Below are positions 1-9,420 of a stretch of DNA of 64,000 bases, piece after piece (position 1 is the stretch's first letter; each line of letters starts with the position of its first letter). Both the position numbers and the translations under genes were made by a program. Source of the DNA: Cryobacterium cheniae (GTDB lineage: Bacteria; Actinomycetota; Actinomycetes; Actinomycetales; Microbacteriaceae); contig NZ_SOGN01000026.1 in the NCBI RefSeq assembly GCF_004403395.1, positions 95,829 to 159,828 of the forward strand, read 5' to 3'. The notes under the pieces are model-generated. The model ran no database searches. It saw nothing but the letters and a program-made list of their open reading frames with translations, and was not told the origin of the DNA.

Positions 1-297
1 ATCGGGTTCGAGGGTGGCCAGATGCCGCTGCACATGCGTACTCCGAAGCTGCGCGGGTTCAAGAACCCGTTCCGCGTCGAGTACCAGGTCGTCAACCTTG
101 AGAAGCTCGCCGAGCTGTACCCGAACGGCGGCGATGTAACCATCGCCGACCTGGTCGCCAAGGGTGCCGTTCGCGACAACGAGAAGGTCAAGGTTCTCGG
201 CAATGGTGACATTGCGGTTAAGCTGAACATTGCAGTGGATAAGGTCTCCGGCTCAGCAGAGCAGAAGATCGTCGCTGCGGGTGGCTCAATCAAGTAA
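1..297 (+). CDS. rplO: 50S ribosomal protein L15, C-terminal part (5' end outside window)
   Basis: This is the last 98 residues of ribosomal protein L15, a large-subunit assembly protein. The reading frame is open from base 1 to the TAA at 295-297, so the start lies upstream of the window. The family hallmark GFEGGQMPL is visible at the extreme left, followed by basic [13 protein letters not shown] and a C-terminal KVLGNGD segment typical of bacterial L15. It precedes secY, as at the end of the spc operon in most bacteria. A terminator-like hairpin separates the two genes. Confidence 0.96.
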   Translation: MGFEGGQMPLHMRTPKLRGFKNPFRVEYQVVNLEKLAELYPNGGDVTIADLVAKGAVRDNEKVKVLGNGDIAVKLNIAVDKVSGSAEQKIVAAGGSIK

Positions 298-313
298 GTC
301 CGTAGACGCTGAG

Positions 314-373
314 CGAGCTTGTCGAGGCCACCAATCGAAATCTTTCGATGCTGGTCTCGACAGGCTCGTTTTT
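314..373 (+). terminator. Long hairpin plus T-run between rplO and secY
   Basis: Arms 314-330 and 352-368 pair over 17 bases with two G-U pairs. An inner stem (334-340 with 343-349) nearly closes the loop. The hairpin is followed directly by five T residues (369-373), the layout of an intrinsic terminator. It lies only 22 bases before the secY start, so it would partly end the ribosomal transcript or act as an attenuator. The arms carry the motif CGAGCTTGTCGAG and its near-complement CTCGACAGGCTCG, which recur in other gaps of this ribosomal block. Confidence 0.7.
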
Positions 374-395
374 CTCGTTATTAACTGGAGGCATT

Positions 396-1718
396 GTGTT
401 CAGCGCCATCGCGCGGATCTTCCGCACACCCGACCTGCGCAGGAAAATCGGGTTCAGTCTGGGCATCGTTGCCCTGTTCCGACTGGGTTCGTTCATCCCT
501 GCCCCCTTCGTCGACTTCGGGAACGTGCAAGCGTGTCTGGCGGCGAACCAGGGCACCAGCGGCCTCTATGAGCTCGTCAACCTGTTCAGCGGCGGCGCCC
601 TGCTGCAGCTGTCGGTCTTCGCGCTCGGCATCATGCCGTACATCACGGCCTCGATCATCGTGCAACTCCTGCGCGTGGTCATCCCCCACTTTGAGACCCT
701 GCACAAGGAAGGCGCGTCCGGTCAGGGCACGCTCACCCAGTACACGCGGTACCTCACCATCGCCCTCGCGATCCTCCAGTCGACGACGCTGATCACCGTT
801 GCCCGCAGTGGCGCCCTCTACGGCACGTCGGCCAGCGCCGAGTGCTCGCAGCTGCTCACCAACGACGCCTGGTACGCCATCATGCTGATGGTCATCACCA
901 TGACGGCCGGTACCGGCCTGATCATGTGGATGGGCGAGCTCATCACCGAGCGCGGCATCGGCAACGGCATGTCACTGTTGATCTTCACGTCGATCGCGGC
1001 ACTGTTCCCGGGTTCGCTCGCCTCCATCGGCCAGCAGAAGGGCCTCGACATCCTGATGATCGTGATCGCGGTCGGTCTGGTCGTGGTCGCCGCCGTGGTC
1101 TTCGTCGAGCAGTCCCAGCGGCGCATCCCGGTGCAGTACGCCAAACGGATGGTCGGACGCCGCACCTACGGCGGAAACAACACGTACATCCCGATCAAGG
1201 TGAACATGGCCGGCGTCGTGCCCGTCATCTTCGCGTCGTCGCTGCTCTACCTGCCGGCCCTGATCGCACAGTTCAACCAGCCGGCCGCCGGCCAGGCGCC
1301 GCCAGCGTGGGTGAACTGGGTCACGAACAACCTCACCCAGGGCAACGACCCGCTCTACATGGCGCTGTACTTCCTCCTCATCGTCGGATTCACGTACTTC
1401 TATGTCGCGATCACCTTCAACCCCGAAGAGGTCGCCGACAATATGAAGAAGTACGGTGGATTCATCCCGGGCATCCGTGCCGGTCGTCCGACCGCCGAGT
1501 ACCTGGACTTCGTTCTGACCCGGGTGACTCTGCCCGGCGCCCTGTACCTGGGCCTGATCGCCCTGCTGCCGCTGATCGCGTTCTCCGCGATCGGAGCCGA
1601 CCAGAACTTCCCGTTCGGTGGCGCCAGCATCCTGATCGTGGTCGGTGTCGGGCTTGAGACGGTCAAGCAGATCGATGCACAACTCCAACAGCGTCACTAC
1701 GAAGGGCTCCTCCGATGA
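396..1718 (+). CDS. secY: Protein translocase subunit SecY
   Basis: SecY is the channel-forming subunit of the SecYEG translocon in the cytoplasmic membrane and exports unfolded proteins. The 440-residue product begins [19 protein letters not shown], typical of actinobacterial SecY, and shows about ten hydrophobic segments. I place the start at GTG 396 because GGAGG at 387-391 lies four bases before it and the protein then has normal length. An in-frame ATG at 348 would put 16 extra residues inside the upstream hairpin. The stop overlaps the adk start as ATGA. Confidence 0.95.
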   Translation: MFSAIARIFRTPDLRRKIGFSLGIVALFRLGSFIPAPFVDFGNVQACLAANQGTSGLYELVNLFSGGALLQLSVFALGIMPYITASIIVQLLRVVIPHFETLHKEGASGQGTLTQYTRYLTIALAILQSTTLITVARSGALYGTSASAECSQLLTNDAWYAIMLMVITMTAGTGLIMWMGELITERGIGNGMSLLIFTSIAALFPGSLASIGQQKGLDILMIVIAVGLVVVAAVVFVEQSQRRIPVQYAKRMVGRRTYGGNNTYIPIKVNMAGVVPVIFASSLLYLPALIAQFNQPAAGQAPPAWVNWVTNNLTQGNDPLYMALYFLLIVGFTYFYVAITFNPEEVADNMKKYGGFIPGIRAGRPTAEYLDFVLTRVTLPGALYLGLIALLPLIAFSAIGADQNFPFGGASILIVVGVGLETVKQIDAQLQQRHYEGLLR

Positions 1719-2344
1719 CCCGTTTGCTGCTAATCGGCCCGCCCGGCGCGGGCAAGGGCACCCAGGCCGAGCGCCTGTCCGAGGCGTTCGATGTTCCGGC
1801 CGTTTCGACCGGGGACATCTTCCGCTTCAACGTGAAGAACGACACGGAGCTGGGCCTCCAGGTCAAGGCGTTCATGGATGCCGGCGCCTACGTGCCGGAT
1901 TCCCTCACCAACGCGATCGTGTCCGACCGGTTGAAGAAGCCCGACGCCACCGAGGGATTCCTTCTGGACGGGTACCCGCGCACGCAGGAACAGGTTCTGG
2001 AACTGGACCGTCTGCTCGAGGCTGACGGCACCGCGCTCGACGCCGTCGTGCTGATCGTCGCCGACACCGAAGAGGTCGTCGCACGGCTCCTCAAGCGTGC
2101 GGCCGAGCAGGGGCGTGCGGATGACACCGCCGACGTCATCCGGCACCGGCTCGCCGTTTACGAGGAGCAGACCGCTCCGCTGATCGACATCTACTCCTCC
2201 CGCGGCCTCGTGGTCACGGTCGACGGTCTCGGTGCCGTCGACGAGGTGACCGGGCGCATACTCGAGGTCCTGGCCGCCCGCGGTCTGACCGTGCCCGTCG
2301 CCGCCGTGCCCGTGACCAGCGGAGACGCAGCCAGCGCCTCCTAA
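1715..2344 (+). CDS. adk: Adenylate kinase
   Basis: Adenylate kinase interconverts ATP+AMP and 2 ADP in the cytoplasm. The 209-residue protein carries the P-loop [10 protein letters not shown] near residues 7-16, the AMP-binding STGDIFR and the DGYPRTQEQ segment. The LID is the short type without a cysteine zinc cluster, as in many actinobacteria. The start overlaps the secY stop by four bases, indicating translational coupling; secY-adk-map is a common bacterial order. The Ala/Val-rich tail is slightly longer than in compact relatives. Confidence 0.96.
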   Translation: MTRLLLIGPPGAGKGTQAERLSEAFDVPAVSTGDIFRFNVKNDTELGLQVKAFMDAGAYVPDSLTNAIVSDRLKKPDATEGFLLDGYPRTQEQVLELDRLLEADGTALDAVVLIVADTEEVVARLLKRAAEQGRADDTADVIRHRLAVYEEQTAPLIDIYSSRGLVVTVDGLGAVDEVTGRILEVLAARGLTVPVAAVPVTSGDAASAS

Positions 2345-2400
2345 CCCCGGTCGTGCGCGCTCGGCGTGCAGGGCCTCAGCAGTTTGCAGAGATTTTCACA

Positions 2401-3231
2401 ATGAGCCTTCGACGATCCATCTACAAGTCGCCGGCGCAGATGCGGTTGATGATCGCACCCGGACTGGCCACGGCCGCATCCCTGGATGCGGCCCGCGCGG
2501 CCATCCGGGTCGGCGCAACCACCCTCGAGCTCGACGCGGCGGCCGAGGCTGCCATCGTCGCTCGGGGCGGCCTGCCCAACTTCAAGCTGGAGCAGGGCTA
2601 CCACCACACGGTGTGCGCGTCCGTCAACGACGATGTCGTGCACGGCATCCCCGGGGCACGCGTGCTCGCCGCCGGCGACATCGTGTCGATCGACAGTGGG
2701 GCCATCATCGATGGCTGGAACGGTGACGCGGCCTTCTCCTTCGTGATTCCCGACCCGAACCGCCCCGAGGTCGTGGCCGAGCGCGAGAAGCTGTCGCACG
2801 TCACCGAGCAGTCGTTGTGGCACGGGATCGCCCGCCTCGCGGTGGCGCGTCACCTCAACGAGGTCGGCGACGCCATCGAGGACTACGTCGAGTCGCAGGG
2901 CGACTACGGGATCCTCACCGACTATGTCGGTCACGGAATCGGCCGGTCCATGCACGAGGCGCCGCCCGTGTTCAACTACCGGGTGCGCCAGAAGGGCCCG
3001 GACGTGAAGCCCGGGCTCGTGATCGCGATCGAACCCATGGTCGTCATGGGATCCATCGAGACGTACGTGCGCGAGGACGACTGGACCGTCGCCACCAGCG
3101 ACGGACTGGCCGCCGCCCACTGGGAACACAGCGTGGCCGTGCACAAGGACGGGATCTGGGTTCTCACCGCTCCCGACGGCGGCGCTGCCGCCCTGGCCCC
3201 CTTCGGCATCACGCCCGTTCCGCTCGCTTAG
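2401..3231 (+). CDS. map: Methionine aminopeptidase, type I
   Basis: This enzyme removes the initiator methionine from nascent proteins. The five metal ligands of the family are visible in order: Asp in SIDSGA, Asp in WNGDAAF, His in GHGIG, Glu in AIEPM and Glu in WEHSVAV. The ATG at 2401 (MSLRRSIYKSPAQMRLM) gives 276 residues and matches the usual N-terminus. An in-frame GTG at 2353 would add 16 residues resembling translated leader. It is separated from adk by 56 bases and is probably cotranscribed with it. Confidence 0.94.
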   Translation: MSLRRSIYKSPAQMRLMIAPGLATAASLDAARAAIRVGATTLELDAAAEAAIVARGGLPNFKLEQGYHHTVCASVNDDVVHGIPGARVLAAGDIVSIDSGAIIDGWNGDAAFSFVIPDPNRPEVVAEREKLSHVTEQSLWHGIARLAVARHLNEVGDAIEDYVESQGDYGILTDYVGHGIGRSMHEAPPVFNYRVRQKGPDVKPGLVIAIEPMVVMGSIETYVREDDWTVATSDGLAAAHWEHSVAVHKDGIWVLTAPDGGAAALAPFGITPVPLA

Positions 3232-3353
3232 TCGAACTCTTTCTGAATCAGCCACACTCGGGAGACGGGATCTGGTCTTCTCGAGCGCCCCGAAGCGGGA
3301 AGATTGAGTAGGGGACAAAACCGTCCTCCTCGGCTCAGGGAAAGAGCGATTCC

Positions 3354-3683
3354 ATGAAGATTCTCGTCGTCTGCGGTGCTGGAGCCTCCAGCGCCTTCGT
3401 TGCACACCGGGTGCGCCACACCGCGGAGGCCCGCGGTCTGGATGTTCACGTCTCCGCGGGGAGCGAGTCCGATCTGCCGGCCTCCCTCGGACCGGTCGAC
3501 GTGCTCCTGGTGGGGCCGCACCTGGCACCCCGATTCGAGAAGATCCGCCTTCAAGCCGTGCACGCCGGGGTCGGCATCGCCCTGCTCGAGGCCACCGTCT
3601 TCGCCTCGCAGAACGGCGACGAGGCACTCGACGCCGCCATCTACGCCTATAAGACCCGCGACTGGGCCGAAACCAAGAAGTAA
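3354..3683 (+). CDS. Stand-alone PTS EIIB-like protein (Lac/Cel-type fold)
   Basis: A 109-residue soluble protein with the PTS EIIB phosphocysteine loop at its N-terminus: Cys7 in VVCGAGASSAFVA. In this family the cysteine receives phosphate from an EIIA histidine and passes it to the sugar at the EIIC. No partner EIIC or EIIA of the lactose/cellobiose type lies nearby. It sits convergent to the mannitol regulator mtlR, with 12 bases between the stops. MtlA at 5800 already has its own EIIB domain, so this copy may instead act in phosphosignalling to MtlR. The family call is firm; the role is inference. Confidence 0.8.
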   Translation: MKILVVCGAGASSAFVAHRVRHTAEARGLDVHVSAGSESDLPASLGPVDVLLVGPHLAPRFEKIRLQAVHAGVGIALLEATVFASQNGDEALDAAIYAYKTRDWAETKK

Positions 3684-3695
3684 CCGGCAGGTGGC

Positions 3696-5618
3696 CTACT
3701 GGTCCATCAGGTGCACGAGCTCATCGATGAAGGATGCAAAGTCGACCGAACGCCTGACCAGCCGCTGAACATCGGCCCGGTCTGAGAAGACCTCGACGAA
3801 CTGATCGAAAACGGTCTGGAAGCTCTTGCGGCCGGCGGCGCTGAACGCAATCATCGCGACCACGTTGACCCGGTTCTCGCCCCATGGCATGGGAGTGTCA
3901 TTGATCACGATGGCGATCGAGGTGCGGAAGGCCGTCATCGACATCGAGTGCGGCACCGCCAGGTTGTCTGTGAACGCCGTCGACGACATCAGCTCGCGCT
4001 CGATCGCGCCGTCGATGTAGCTCTGGTCGATGTCGCCGTGTTCGATCATCCGTTCGCCGAGCGCCCGAATCATCGCGGTCTCGTCGTCGGCGTGGAAGTT
4101 GCGCGCGAACAGCGACTCGTCGAAGAACTGCAGCAGCTCATCCTTGAGGTCGGCGCGACGGCGGAGACGACGGATGCGGCTGGCCGCCTTCCGCACGCGG
4201 TCGATGTCGGCCTCGGTCAGGAACGGTTGAATCACGATGACGCCCTCCGTGGGCGACTGCGGTTCGATCGTGGTGAGCACGAGTTTCGCGTCGAGGGCCT
4301 TCCAATCGACGTCGCTGCGGGTGACCACCGACACCACTTCGAGCTCGTCACCGAGAACCCGCTCGATCCTCTCGCGCAGAAGCACATGCATGTCGTAGTA
4401 GTTCGGGCAGATCAGGGCGCACGTGACCAGGTCCTCGCGCCGGGACTGCTGTTGCAGATGCGCACCGACGTGCATCGCGATATAGGCGATCTCATCATCG
4501 TTGATCACGATCTGCTCCTGCCGCTGCAGTTGGCTGGCGATGTAGACGGCGACCTCGTAGATCATCGGGTAAGACGTCTTGATCGACCTGGTGAGCGGGT
4601 TGTGCGAGTAGGACCGGCCCTGGGCTCGGTTGATCAGGTTGCGCACGTGCAGGGTGAGTCGCACGATGAAGTTCTCCTCGGCGAGGTCCAGCAGGAACTC
4701 GTCCCCGGCCTGGCCGACGATGCGGCGCACGGCCTCGAGGTCCTCCGGGCGGACGAAGCTCTCGATCAGAACCTGCGCGGGCTGGTCCTGTCCGGGGGTG
4801 ATCACCCGGGTCTTGAGCAGGAGCGCGATGTAGTCCAGATCCCCGGTGCCCAGCTCGACGTGGAAGTGGCGCACGATCAGTGCGGCGAGGGCGAGGGTCA
4901 TCGCGTCGGGGGAGGCGACGGATTCCGCGGTGTCGGCCGTCACGGGGGCGGTGCGCCTCGTGACCCGGTCGATGGCGATGGCAACGTGGAGTAGCACGTC
5001 GTTGGTGCCGTACTCGTTGACGAAATACCCCTGCGAGTCGAGCATCGCTATCAGATCGGTCTTGAACGCCCCCAGGCTCTCGGAGGCGAACTCGCGCTGG
5101 ATCGCCTCGAGTTCGAGCAGACCGCGCGAACTCTCCTCGCGGAACATGCGGCTGAGCAGCCGGCGCCGGTCGGTCTCGGAACCGGTGAGCGTGATGACGC
5201 TGCCGTGGCGGCTGAGGGTGAGCCCGGTATCGGGCAGCAGCTGCCGCACCTTGGTCAGGTCGGCGTCGATCGTGGAGTCGCTGACGAACAGCTCGGCGGA
5301 CACCGCGTACACGTCGAGCCCCTCGGGGGACTCCGTGAGTCGGCGCACCAGGGCGTACAGGCGATCCCGCGGGGTCTCGGCATCGTCCGCCTGCGCGCGC
5401 GCGCTGGAGCGGTACAGGGCGAACGCCTCGAGGTCGAGTCGGTACCCGGCCGGACCCGACTCGATGATTTCGAGCGGCACCGCAGCCAATTTCAGGCTGG
5501 TGACGTAACTGCGAACCGTCCGGGGCGTGACGCCCAGGAGGTCGGCAAGCTCGCCGGCGGTAACCCAGGCCGGCGTCTGCGACAGGAAATCCAGCATCCG
5601 TGTCTGTTTGTCGCTCAT
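3696..5618 (-). CDS. mtlR: MtlR-type PRD transcriptional regulator with EIIB- and EIIA-like domains
   Basis: A 640-residue BglG/MtlR-family regulator. In order I see an N-terminal winged-helix region (MSDKQTRMLDFLSQ onward), a second HTH-like segment, two PTS regulation domains with histidines in VLLHVAIAID and ITLTLHV-like/IAMHVGAHL contexts, an EIIB-like domain with Cys in ALICPNYYDM, and a C-terminal EIIA domain with the active-site His in AVPHSMS. All phosphorylation sites look intact. The ATG at 5618 is chosen because GGAG lies about ten bases upstream; two earlier in-frame ATGs lack this. It is divergent from mtlAFD and probably controls it. Confidence 0.9.
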   Translation of the reverse strand: MSDKQTRMLDFLSQTPAWVTAGELADLLGVTPRTVRSYVTSLKLAAVPLEIIESGPAGYRLDLEAFALYRSSARAQADDAETPRDRLYALVRRLTESPEGLDVYAVSAELFVSDSTIDADLTKVRQLLPDTGLTLSRHGSVITLTGSETDRRRLLSRMFREESSRGLLELEAIQREFASESLGAFKTDLIAMLDSQGYFVNEYGTNDVLLHVAIAIDRVTRRTAPVTADTAESVASPDAMTLALAALIVRHFHVELGTGDLDYIALLLKTRVITPGQDQPAQVLIESFVRPEDLEAVRRIVGQAGDEFLLDLAEENFIVRLTLHVRNLINRAQGRSYSHNPLTRSIKTSYPMIYEVAVYIASQLQRQEQIVINDDEIAYIAMHVGAHLQQQSRREDLVTCALICPNYYDMHVLLRERIERVLGDELEVVSVVTRSDVDWKALDAKLVLTTIEPQSPTEGVIVIQPFLTEADIDRVRKAASRIRRLRRRADLKDELLQFFDESLFARNFHADDETAMIRALGERMIEHGDIDQSYIDGAIERELMSSTAFTDNLAVPHSMSMTAFRTSIAIVINDTPMPWGENRVNVVAMIAFSAAGRKSFQTVFDQFVEVFSDRADVQRLVRRSVDFASFIDELVHLMDQ

Positions 5619-5717
5619 TGCACGCCACTCCATTGTAAAAACCCAGTCTCCCATGGCCCCACGGTCCGGAACCCTGCCACGACATTTCCGGGGGTGCGGA
5701 AAAGTCTCTGGTGGCCC

Positions 5718-5744
5718 TGCCAGTCCCCTTCGAGAAGACTGGCA
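5718..5744. promoter_or_regulatory. Perfect inverted repeat in the mtlR-mtlA control region
   Basis: The arms TGCCAGTC (5718-5725) and GACTGGCA (5737-5744) are perfect complements 11 bases apart. They lie in the 181-base gap between the divergent mtlR and mtlA genes. This is a plausible operator for MtlR or another regulator, though binding by MtlR itself is inference. I could not assign convincing -35/-10 boxes for either gene here. Confidence 0.45.
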
Positions 5745-5799
5745 TCAGTCGCACCGTGATGAGGCAACACCCATCGCAACTCCTAAGAAAGGCAGACCA

Positions 5800-7275
5800 A
5801 TGACGACGTCGTCAGCTAACAAGACCAAGAGCGGAGGGACCCGTGTTCACGTTCAGCGGTTCGGAACGTTCCTCAGCGGCATGGTCATGCCCAACATCCC
5901 CGCATTCATTGCGTGGGGACTGATCACGGCATTCTTCATCCCGACCGGCTGGACCCCGAACGCAACCCTGGAAACGCTCGTCGGCCCGATGATCGTGTAC
6001 TTACTGCCACTCCTGATCGCCAACACCGGTGGCCGCATGGTCTACGGAACGCGGGGCGCGGTCGTCGCCTCGATCGCGACCATGGGTGTCATCGTGGGCA
6101 GCGAGATTCCGATGTTCATCGGCGCCATGATCGTCGGCCCGGGGTCCGCGTACCTCCTGAAGAAGCTGGACACCCTCTGGGCCGGCAAGATCAAGCCCGG
6201 CTTCGAGATGCTGGTCGACAACTTCGCGTCCGGAATCCTCGGCATGATCCTCGCGCTCGGTGCGTTCTTCGGAATCGCCCCGCTGGTGACCGGGATCAGC
6301 AACTTCCTCGAGATGATCGTCGATTGGCTCGTCGTCAACAGCCTGCTGCCGATCGCCAGCATCTTCATCGAACCCGGCAAGATCCTGTTCCTCAACAACG
6401 CCATCAACCACGGCGTGCTCACACCGATCGGAGTTCAGCAGGTTGCCGAGTCCGGCCAGTCGGTGCTCTTCCTGCTTGAAGCGAACCCCGGTCCCGGCCT
6501 CGGCATCCTGCTTGCATTCTCCTTCTTCGGAGTCGGCATCGCCCGCGCCAGCGCACCGGGCGCCATCATCATCCACTTCTTCGGTGGCATCCACGAGATC
6601 TACTTCCCGTACGTGCTGATGAAGCCCGCCCTCCTGCTCGCCGTCATCGGTGGTGGCATGACCGGTGTCGCCATCAACGTCGCCTTCGCAACCGGCCTGC
6701 GCGCCCCGGCCTCACCCGGCAGCATCATCGCCATCCTGATTCAGACGGCGCCGGGCAGCTACGTCGGCGTCATCCTCTCGGTGATTGGCGCCGCCACGGT
6801 GTCGTTCCTGATCGCAGCCGTCATCCTCCGTTCCAGCCGCAAGCGCGACCTGGCCGCGGGCGATACCGGTGACATGGCTGAGGCCATCGCCAAGACCGAG
6901 GCCAACAAGGGCAAGGCCAGCACCATCCTCGCCGGCCTCGCCGCCACCGACGCTTCGTCCACCACCGCTCGCCCCGTGAAGAAGATCATCTTCGCCTGCG
7001 ACGCCGGCATGGGTTCCAGCGCCATGGGTGCTTCGGTGCTGCGCAACAAGATCAAGAAGGCCGGAGTAGAGGGCGTCACGGTGACCAACCAGGCCATCGC
7101 GAACCTCGACGGCACGGCCGACCTGGTCATCACGCACCAGGACCTGACTGCCAGGGCACAGTCTCAGTCTCCGAACTCCGTGCACATCTCGGTGGAGAAC
7201 TTCATGAACAGCCCGAAATACGAGGAGGTCGTCGCTCTCCTGCAGAGCCAGACGGCCGAGGGAGTAGCGCGATGA
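5800..7275 (+). CDS. mtlA: PTS mannitol transporter, EIICB component
   Basis: A 491-residue membrane permease that imports and phosphorylates mannitol. The EIIC part (about 1-345) shows the mannitol-family segments NNAINHGVLTPIG and GGIHEIYFPYVLM. A charged linker leads to the EIIB domain, with phosphocysteine Cys400 in ACDAGMGSSAMG. There is no fused EIIA; that function is supplied by the next gene. The ATG at 5800 follows AAGAAAGG at 5785-5792. The gene overlaps mtlF by four bases (ATGA). Confidence 0.95.
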   Translation: MTTSSANKTKSGGTRVHVQRFGTFLSGMVMPNIPAFIAWGLITAFFIPTGWTPNATLETLVGPMIVYLLPLLIANTGGRMVYGTRGAVVASIATMGVIVGSEIPMFIGAMIVGPGSAYLLKKLDTLWAGKIKPGFEMLVDNFASGILGMILALGAFFGIAPLVTGISNFLEMIVDWLVVNSLLPIASIFIEPGKILFLNNAINHGVLTPIGVQQVAESGQSVLFLLEANPGPGLGILLAFSFFGVGIARASAPGAIIIHFFGGIHEIYFPYVLMKPALLLAVIGGGMTGVAINVAFATGLRAPASPGSIIAILIQTAPGSYVGVILSVIGAATVSFLIAAVILRSSRKRDLAAGDTGDMAEAIAKTEANKGKASTILAGLAATDASSTTARPVKKIIFACDAGMGSSAMGASVLRNKIKKAGVEGVTVTNQAIANLDGTADLVITHQDLTARAQSQSPNSVHISVENFMNSPKYEEVVALLQSQTAEGVAR

Positions 7276-7712
7276 CGAACCGAATTCTGGAACTGGGCAA
7301 CGTGGTGGCGGCCGGGTCGGCCACCACCAAGCTCGACGCAATCCGTGAGGCCGGCGCCCTGCTCGTGACTGCGGGCGCCGTGCGCGAAGACTACGTCGAC
7401 TCGATGTTCGACCGCGAAGCAAGCGTGTCGACTTACATGGGAAATTTCCTGGCCATTCCGCACGGGACCAACGACGCCAAGGAGTCGATCATCCGGTCGG
7501 CCCTGTCGCTCGTGCGGTACGCCGACCCGATCGATTGGAACGGCCAGCAGGTTCGCTTCGCCGTCGGGATCGCCGGGCTCAACAACGAGCACCTCGAAAT
7601 CCTGCAGAAGATAGCGATTGTCTTCTCGGACGAGGACGAAGTGCAGAAACTGATGGACGCCGTCACCGCTGAGGACATCTTCACGCTCCTCGAGGAGGTC
7701 AACGCAGAATGA
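7272..7712 (+). CDS. mtlF: PTS mannitol transporter, EIIA component
   Basis: A 146-residue EIIA of the fructose/mannitol family. It accepts phosphate from HPr on His64, visible in [10 protein letters not shown], and donates it to the EIIB domain of MtlA. It overlaps mtlA and mtlD by four bases at each end (ATGA), so the three genes are translationally coupled. Length and motif are complete. The MtlR regulator carries a related EIIA domain, so the two could compete for phosphate; that is inference. Confidence 0.95.
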   Translation: MTNRILELGNVVAAGSATTKLDAIREAGALLVTAGAVREDYVDSMFDREASVSTYMGNFLAIPHGTNDAKESIIRSALSLVRYADPIDWNGQQVRFAVGIAGLNNEHLEILQKIAIVFSDEDEVQKLMDAVTAEDIFTLLEEVNAE

Positions 7713-8860
7713 AAGCCATTCACTTCGGCGCGGGGAACATCGGCCGCGGATTCGTCGGCCTCCTGCTTCATGATGCCGGATACGAGGTTGTCTTCGCCGA
7801 TGTGAATGCTTCCCTGATCAACGCTCTGCAGGCCGCCGGCAGCTACACCGTGCACGAGGCAGGGGAGGTGTCGACCACCCGCGTGGTCGACACCTTCCGG
7901 GCCATCAACAGCGCCACGGATGAGGCCGCCCTGATCGAAGAGATCGCGACGGCCGACATCGTGACCACCGCGGTCGGCCCCACCGTCCTCCGCTTTGTGG
8001 CACCGGTCATCGCGGCCGGGCTGGCGCGGAGGGCCCCCGAGCGGCCGCCCCTGGCCGTGATGGCGTGCGAAAACGCCATCAACGCGACGGATGTCCTCGC
8101 CGAACAGGTGCTGGCAAACGTGCCGGACTCGGAACGTGCGGCCCTGGAGCAGCGGGTCGTCTTCGCCAACACCGCGGTCGACCGCATCGTCCCCGGCCAG
8201 GCCGAGGGCGCCGGCATCGACGTCACCGTCGAGGCCTTCTATGAGTGGGTCATCGAGCAGGGCGCCTTCAACGGCGCCGTACCGGTCATCCCGGGTGCGA
8301 CCTTCGTCGAGAACCTCGCGCCGTACATCGAGCGCAAACTGTTCACGGTGAACACCGGTCACGCGACGGTCGCCTACCTCGGCTCCGTCGCCGGGGTATC
8401 CAGGATCTCCGACGCCCTCCTCGTGCCGGCGGTCCTGGACGGCACCCGGGCGGTGCTCGAGGAGACGTCCGCCCTTCTCGTGGCCAAGCACGGCCTGGAC
8501 GTGGAGGCGCAGCGCGCCTACCGGGAGAAGATCCTGGTGCGGTTCGCCAACCCGTCCCTGCCCGACACGGTGGAGCGCGTCGGCCGCCAGCCGCTGCGGA
8601 AGCTCAGCCGCAACGAACGGTTCATCGGCCCCGCCGCCGAGATCGCCGCACACGGCACCCGCCCGTCCGCGCTGCTCGCCGCGATCGAGGCCGCACTCCG
8701 GTTCGACGTCGCCGACGACGAGCAGAGCGCCCTGCTGCAGCAGATGCTTCGCGCCGAGACCCCCGAAACGTTCACCGCTTCGGTGTGCGGTCTGGACTCT
8801 GCGCATCCGTTGTTCGCCGATGTGGTCCGGGTCGTCGACACGGTCCAGAAGGCCCTCTAA
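7709..8860 (+). CDS. mtlD: Mannitol-1-phosphate 5-dehydrogenase
   Basis: This enzyme oxidises mannitol 1-phosphate to fructose 6-phosphate with NAD, feeding glycolysis. The 383-residue protein starts with the Rossmann motif [13 protein letters not shown] and later has the catalytic-region helix with conserved Lys and His typical of the polyol dehydrogenase family ([11 protein letters not shown]). It is the last gene of the mtlAFD operon and overlaps mtlF. It is followed by two short hairpins and then the infA promoter. Confidence 0.95.
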   Translation: MKAIHFGAGNIGRGFVGLLLHDAGYEVVFADVNASLINALQAAGSYTVHEAGEVSTTRVVDTFRAINSATDEAALIEEIATADIVTTAVGPTVLRFVAPVIAAGLARRAPERPPLAVMACENAINATDVLAEQVLANVPDSERAALEQRVVFANTAVDRIVPGQAEGAGIDVTVEAFYEWVIEQGAFNGAVPVIPGATFVENLAPYIERKLFTVNTGHATVAYLGSVAGVSRISDALLVPAVLDGTRAVLEETSALLVAKHGLDVEAQRAYREKILVRFANPSLPDTVERVGRQPLRKLSRNERFIGPAAEIAAHGTRPSALLAAIEAALRFDVADDEQSALLQQMLRAETPETFTASVCGLDSAHPLFADVVRVVDTVQKAL

Positions 8861-8866
8861 GTCGAA

Positions 8867-8907
8867 AATCCCGTGAGGGATTATAGGGAAGAATTGCCAA
8901 AAGGCAA
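8867..8907 (+). terminator. Two short hairpins after mtlD (possible terminator)
   Basis: AATCCC/GGGATT (8867-8872 with 8877-8882) and TTGCC/GGCAA (8894-8898 with 8903-8907) form two small stems immediately after the mtlD stop. There is no T-run, so termination strength is uncertain. The second stem overlaps the -35 box proposed for infA. Confidence 0.35.
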
Positions 8908-8940
8908 CTCTGTACCATAGAGTAAATCCTTGGTGTCTGA
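8894..8940 (+). promoter_or_regulatory. infA promoter and shared initial-transcript block
   Basis: TTGCCA (8894-8899) and TAGAGT (8918-8923) with an 18-base spacer form a sigma-70-type promoter. Three bases after the -10 box is TCCTTGGTGTCTG (8928-8940). The same 13 bases occur at exactly the same distance from the -10 box of the rplM promoter. The start site would fall near 8930, giving a leader of about 86 bases. Confidence 0.65.
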
Positions 8941-9015
8941 TGCGCGCGTATGCGGCGTGTCATTTCACCACAATCCACGCACGACCAGCAATCAATACCC
9001 TAGCGATAGTGAGTT

Positions 9016-9237
9016 ATGGCCAAAAAAGACGGTGTCATCGAAATCGAGGGCGCAGTAGTCGAAGCTCTTCCCAACGCGATGTTTCGTGTTGAGTTGACCA
9101 ACGGCCACAAAGTTCTTGCCCACATTTCCGGCAAGATGCGTCAGCACTACATCCGTATCCTCCCCGAGGACCGCGTGATCGTTGAGCTGAGCCCGTACGA
9201 CCTGACTCGCGGCCGGATCGTTTACCGCTACAAGTAG
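9016..9237 (+). CDS. infA: Translation initiation factor IF-1
   Basis: IF-1 binds the ribosomal A site during initiation. The 73-residue protein is a single OB-fold (S1-like) domain, [20 protein letters not shown] at the start and [15 protein letters not shown] in the middle, and has standard length. It opens the infA-rpmJ-rpsM-rpsK-rpoA-rplQ block, the usual bacterial arrangement. A dedicated promoter lies upstream, separating it from the mannitol operon. Confidence 0.97.
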   Translation: MAKKDGVIEIEGAVVEALPNAMFRVELTNGHKVLAHISGKMRQHYIRILPEDRVIVELSPYDLTRGRIVYRYK

Positions 9238-9303
9238 AGAGTGCTGTAAGTAACGGCCCGAGGCGTTCCTGGGGTACGAAGACAGCGAATACAAGGACAC
9301 ACC

Positions 9304-9417
9304 ATGAAGGTCAAGCCCAGCGTCAAGAAGATCTGCGACAAGTGCAAGGTCATTCGCCGTAACGGCAACGTGATGGTCATCTGCGAGAACCCTCGTCACA
9401 AGCAGCGTCAGGGCTGA
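9304..9417 (+). CDS. rpmJ: 50S ribosomal protein L36
   Basis: A 37-residue ribosomal protein starting [19 protein letters not shown]. It has the zinc-binding set Cys11, Cys14, Cys27 and His32, so it is the zinc-ribbon (C+) form of L36. It lies 66 bases after infA, its usual neighbour. Confidence 0.96.
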   Translation: MKVKPSVKKICDKCKVIRRNGNVMVICENPRHKQRQG

Positions 9418-9420
9418 TCG

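Noticed and set aside
3948..4994. 348-codon plus-strand open frame opposite mtlR
   Set aside because: It is a shadow of the regulator; no ribosome site or domain.
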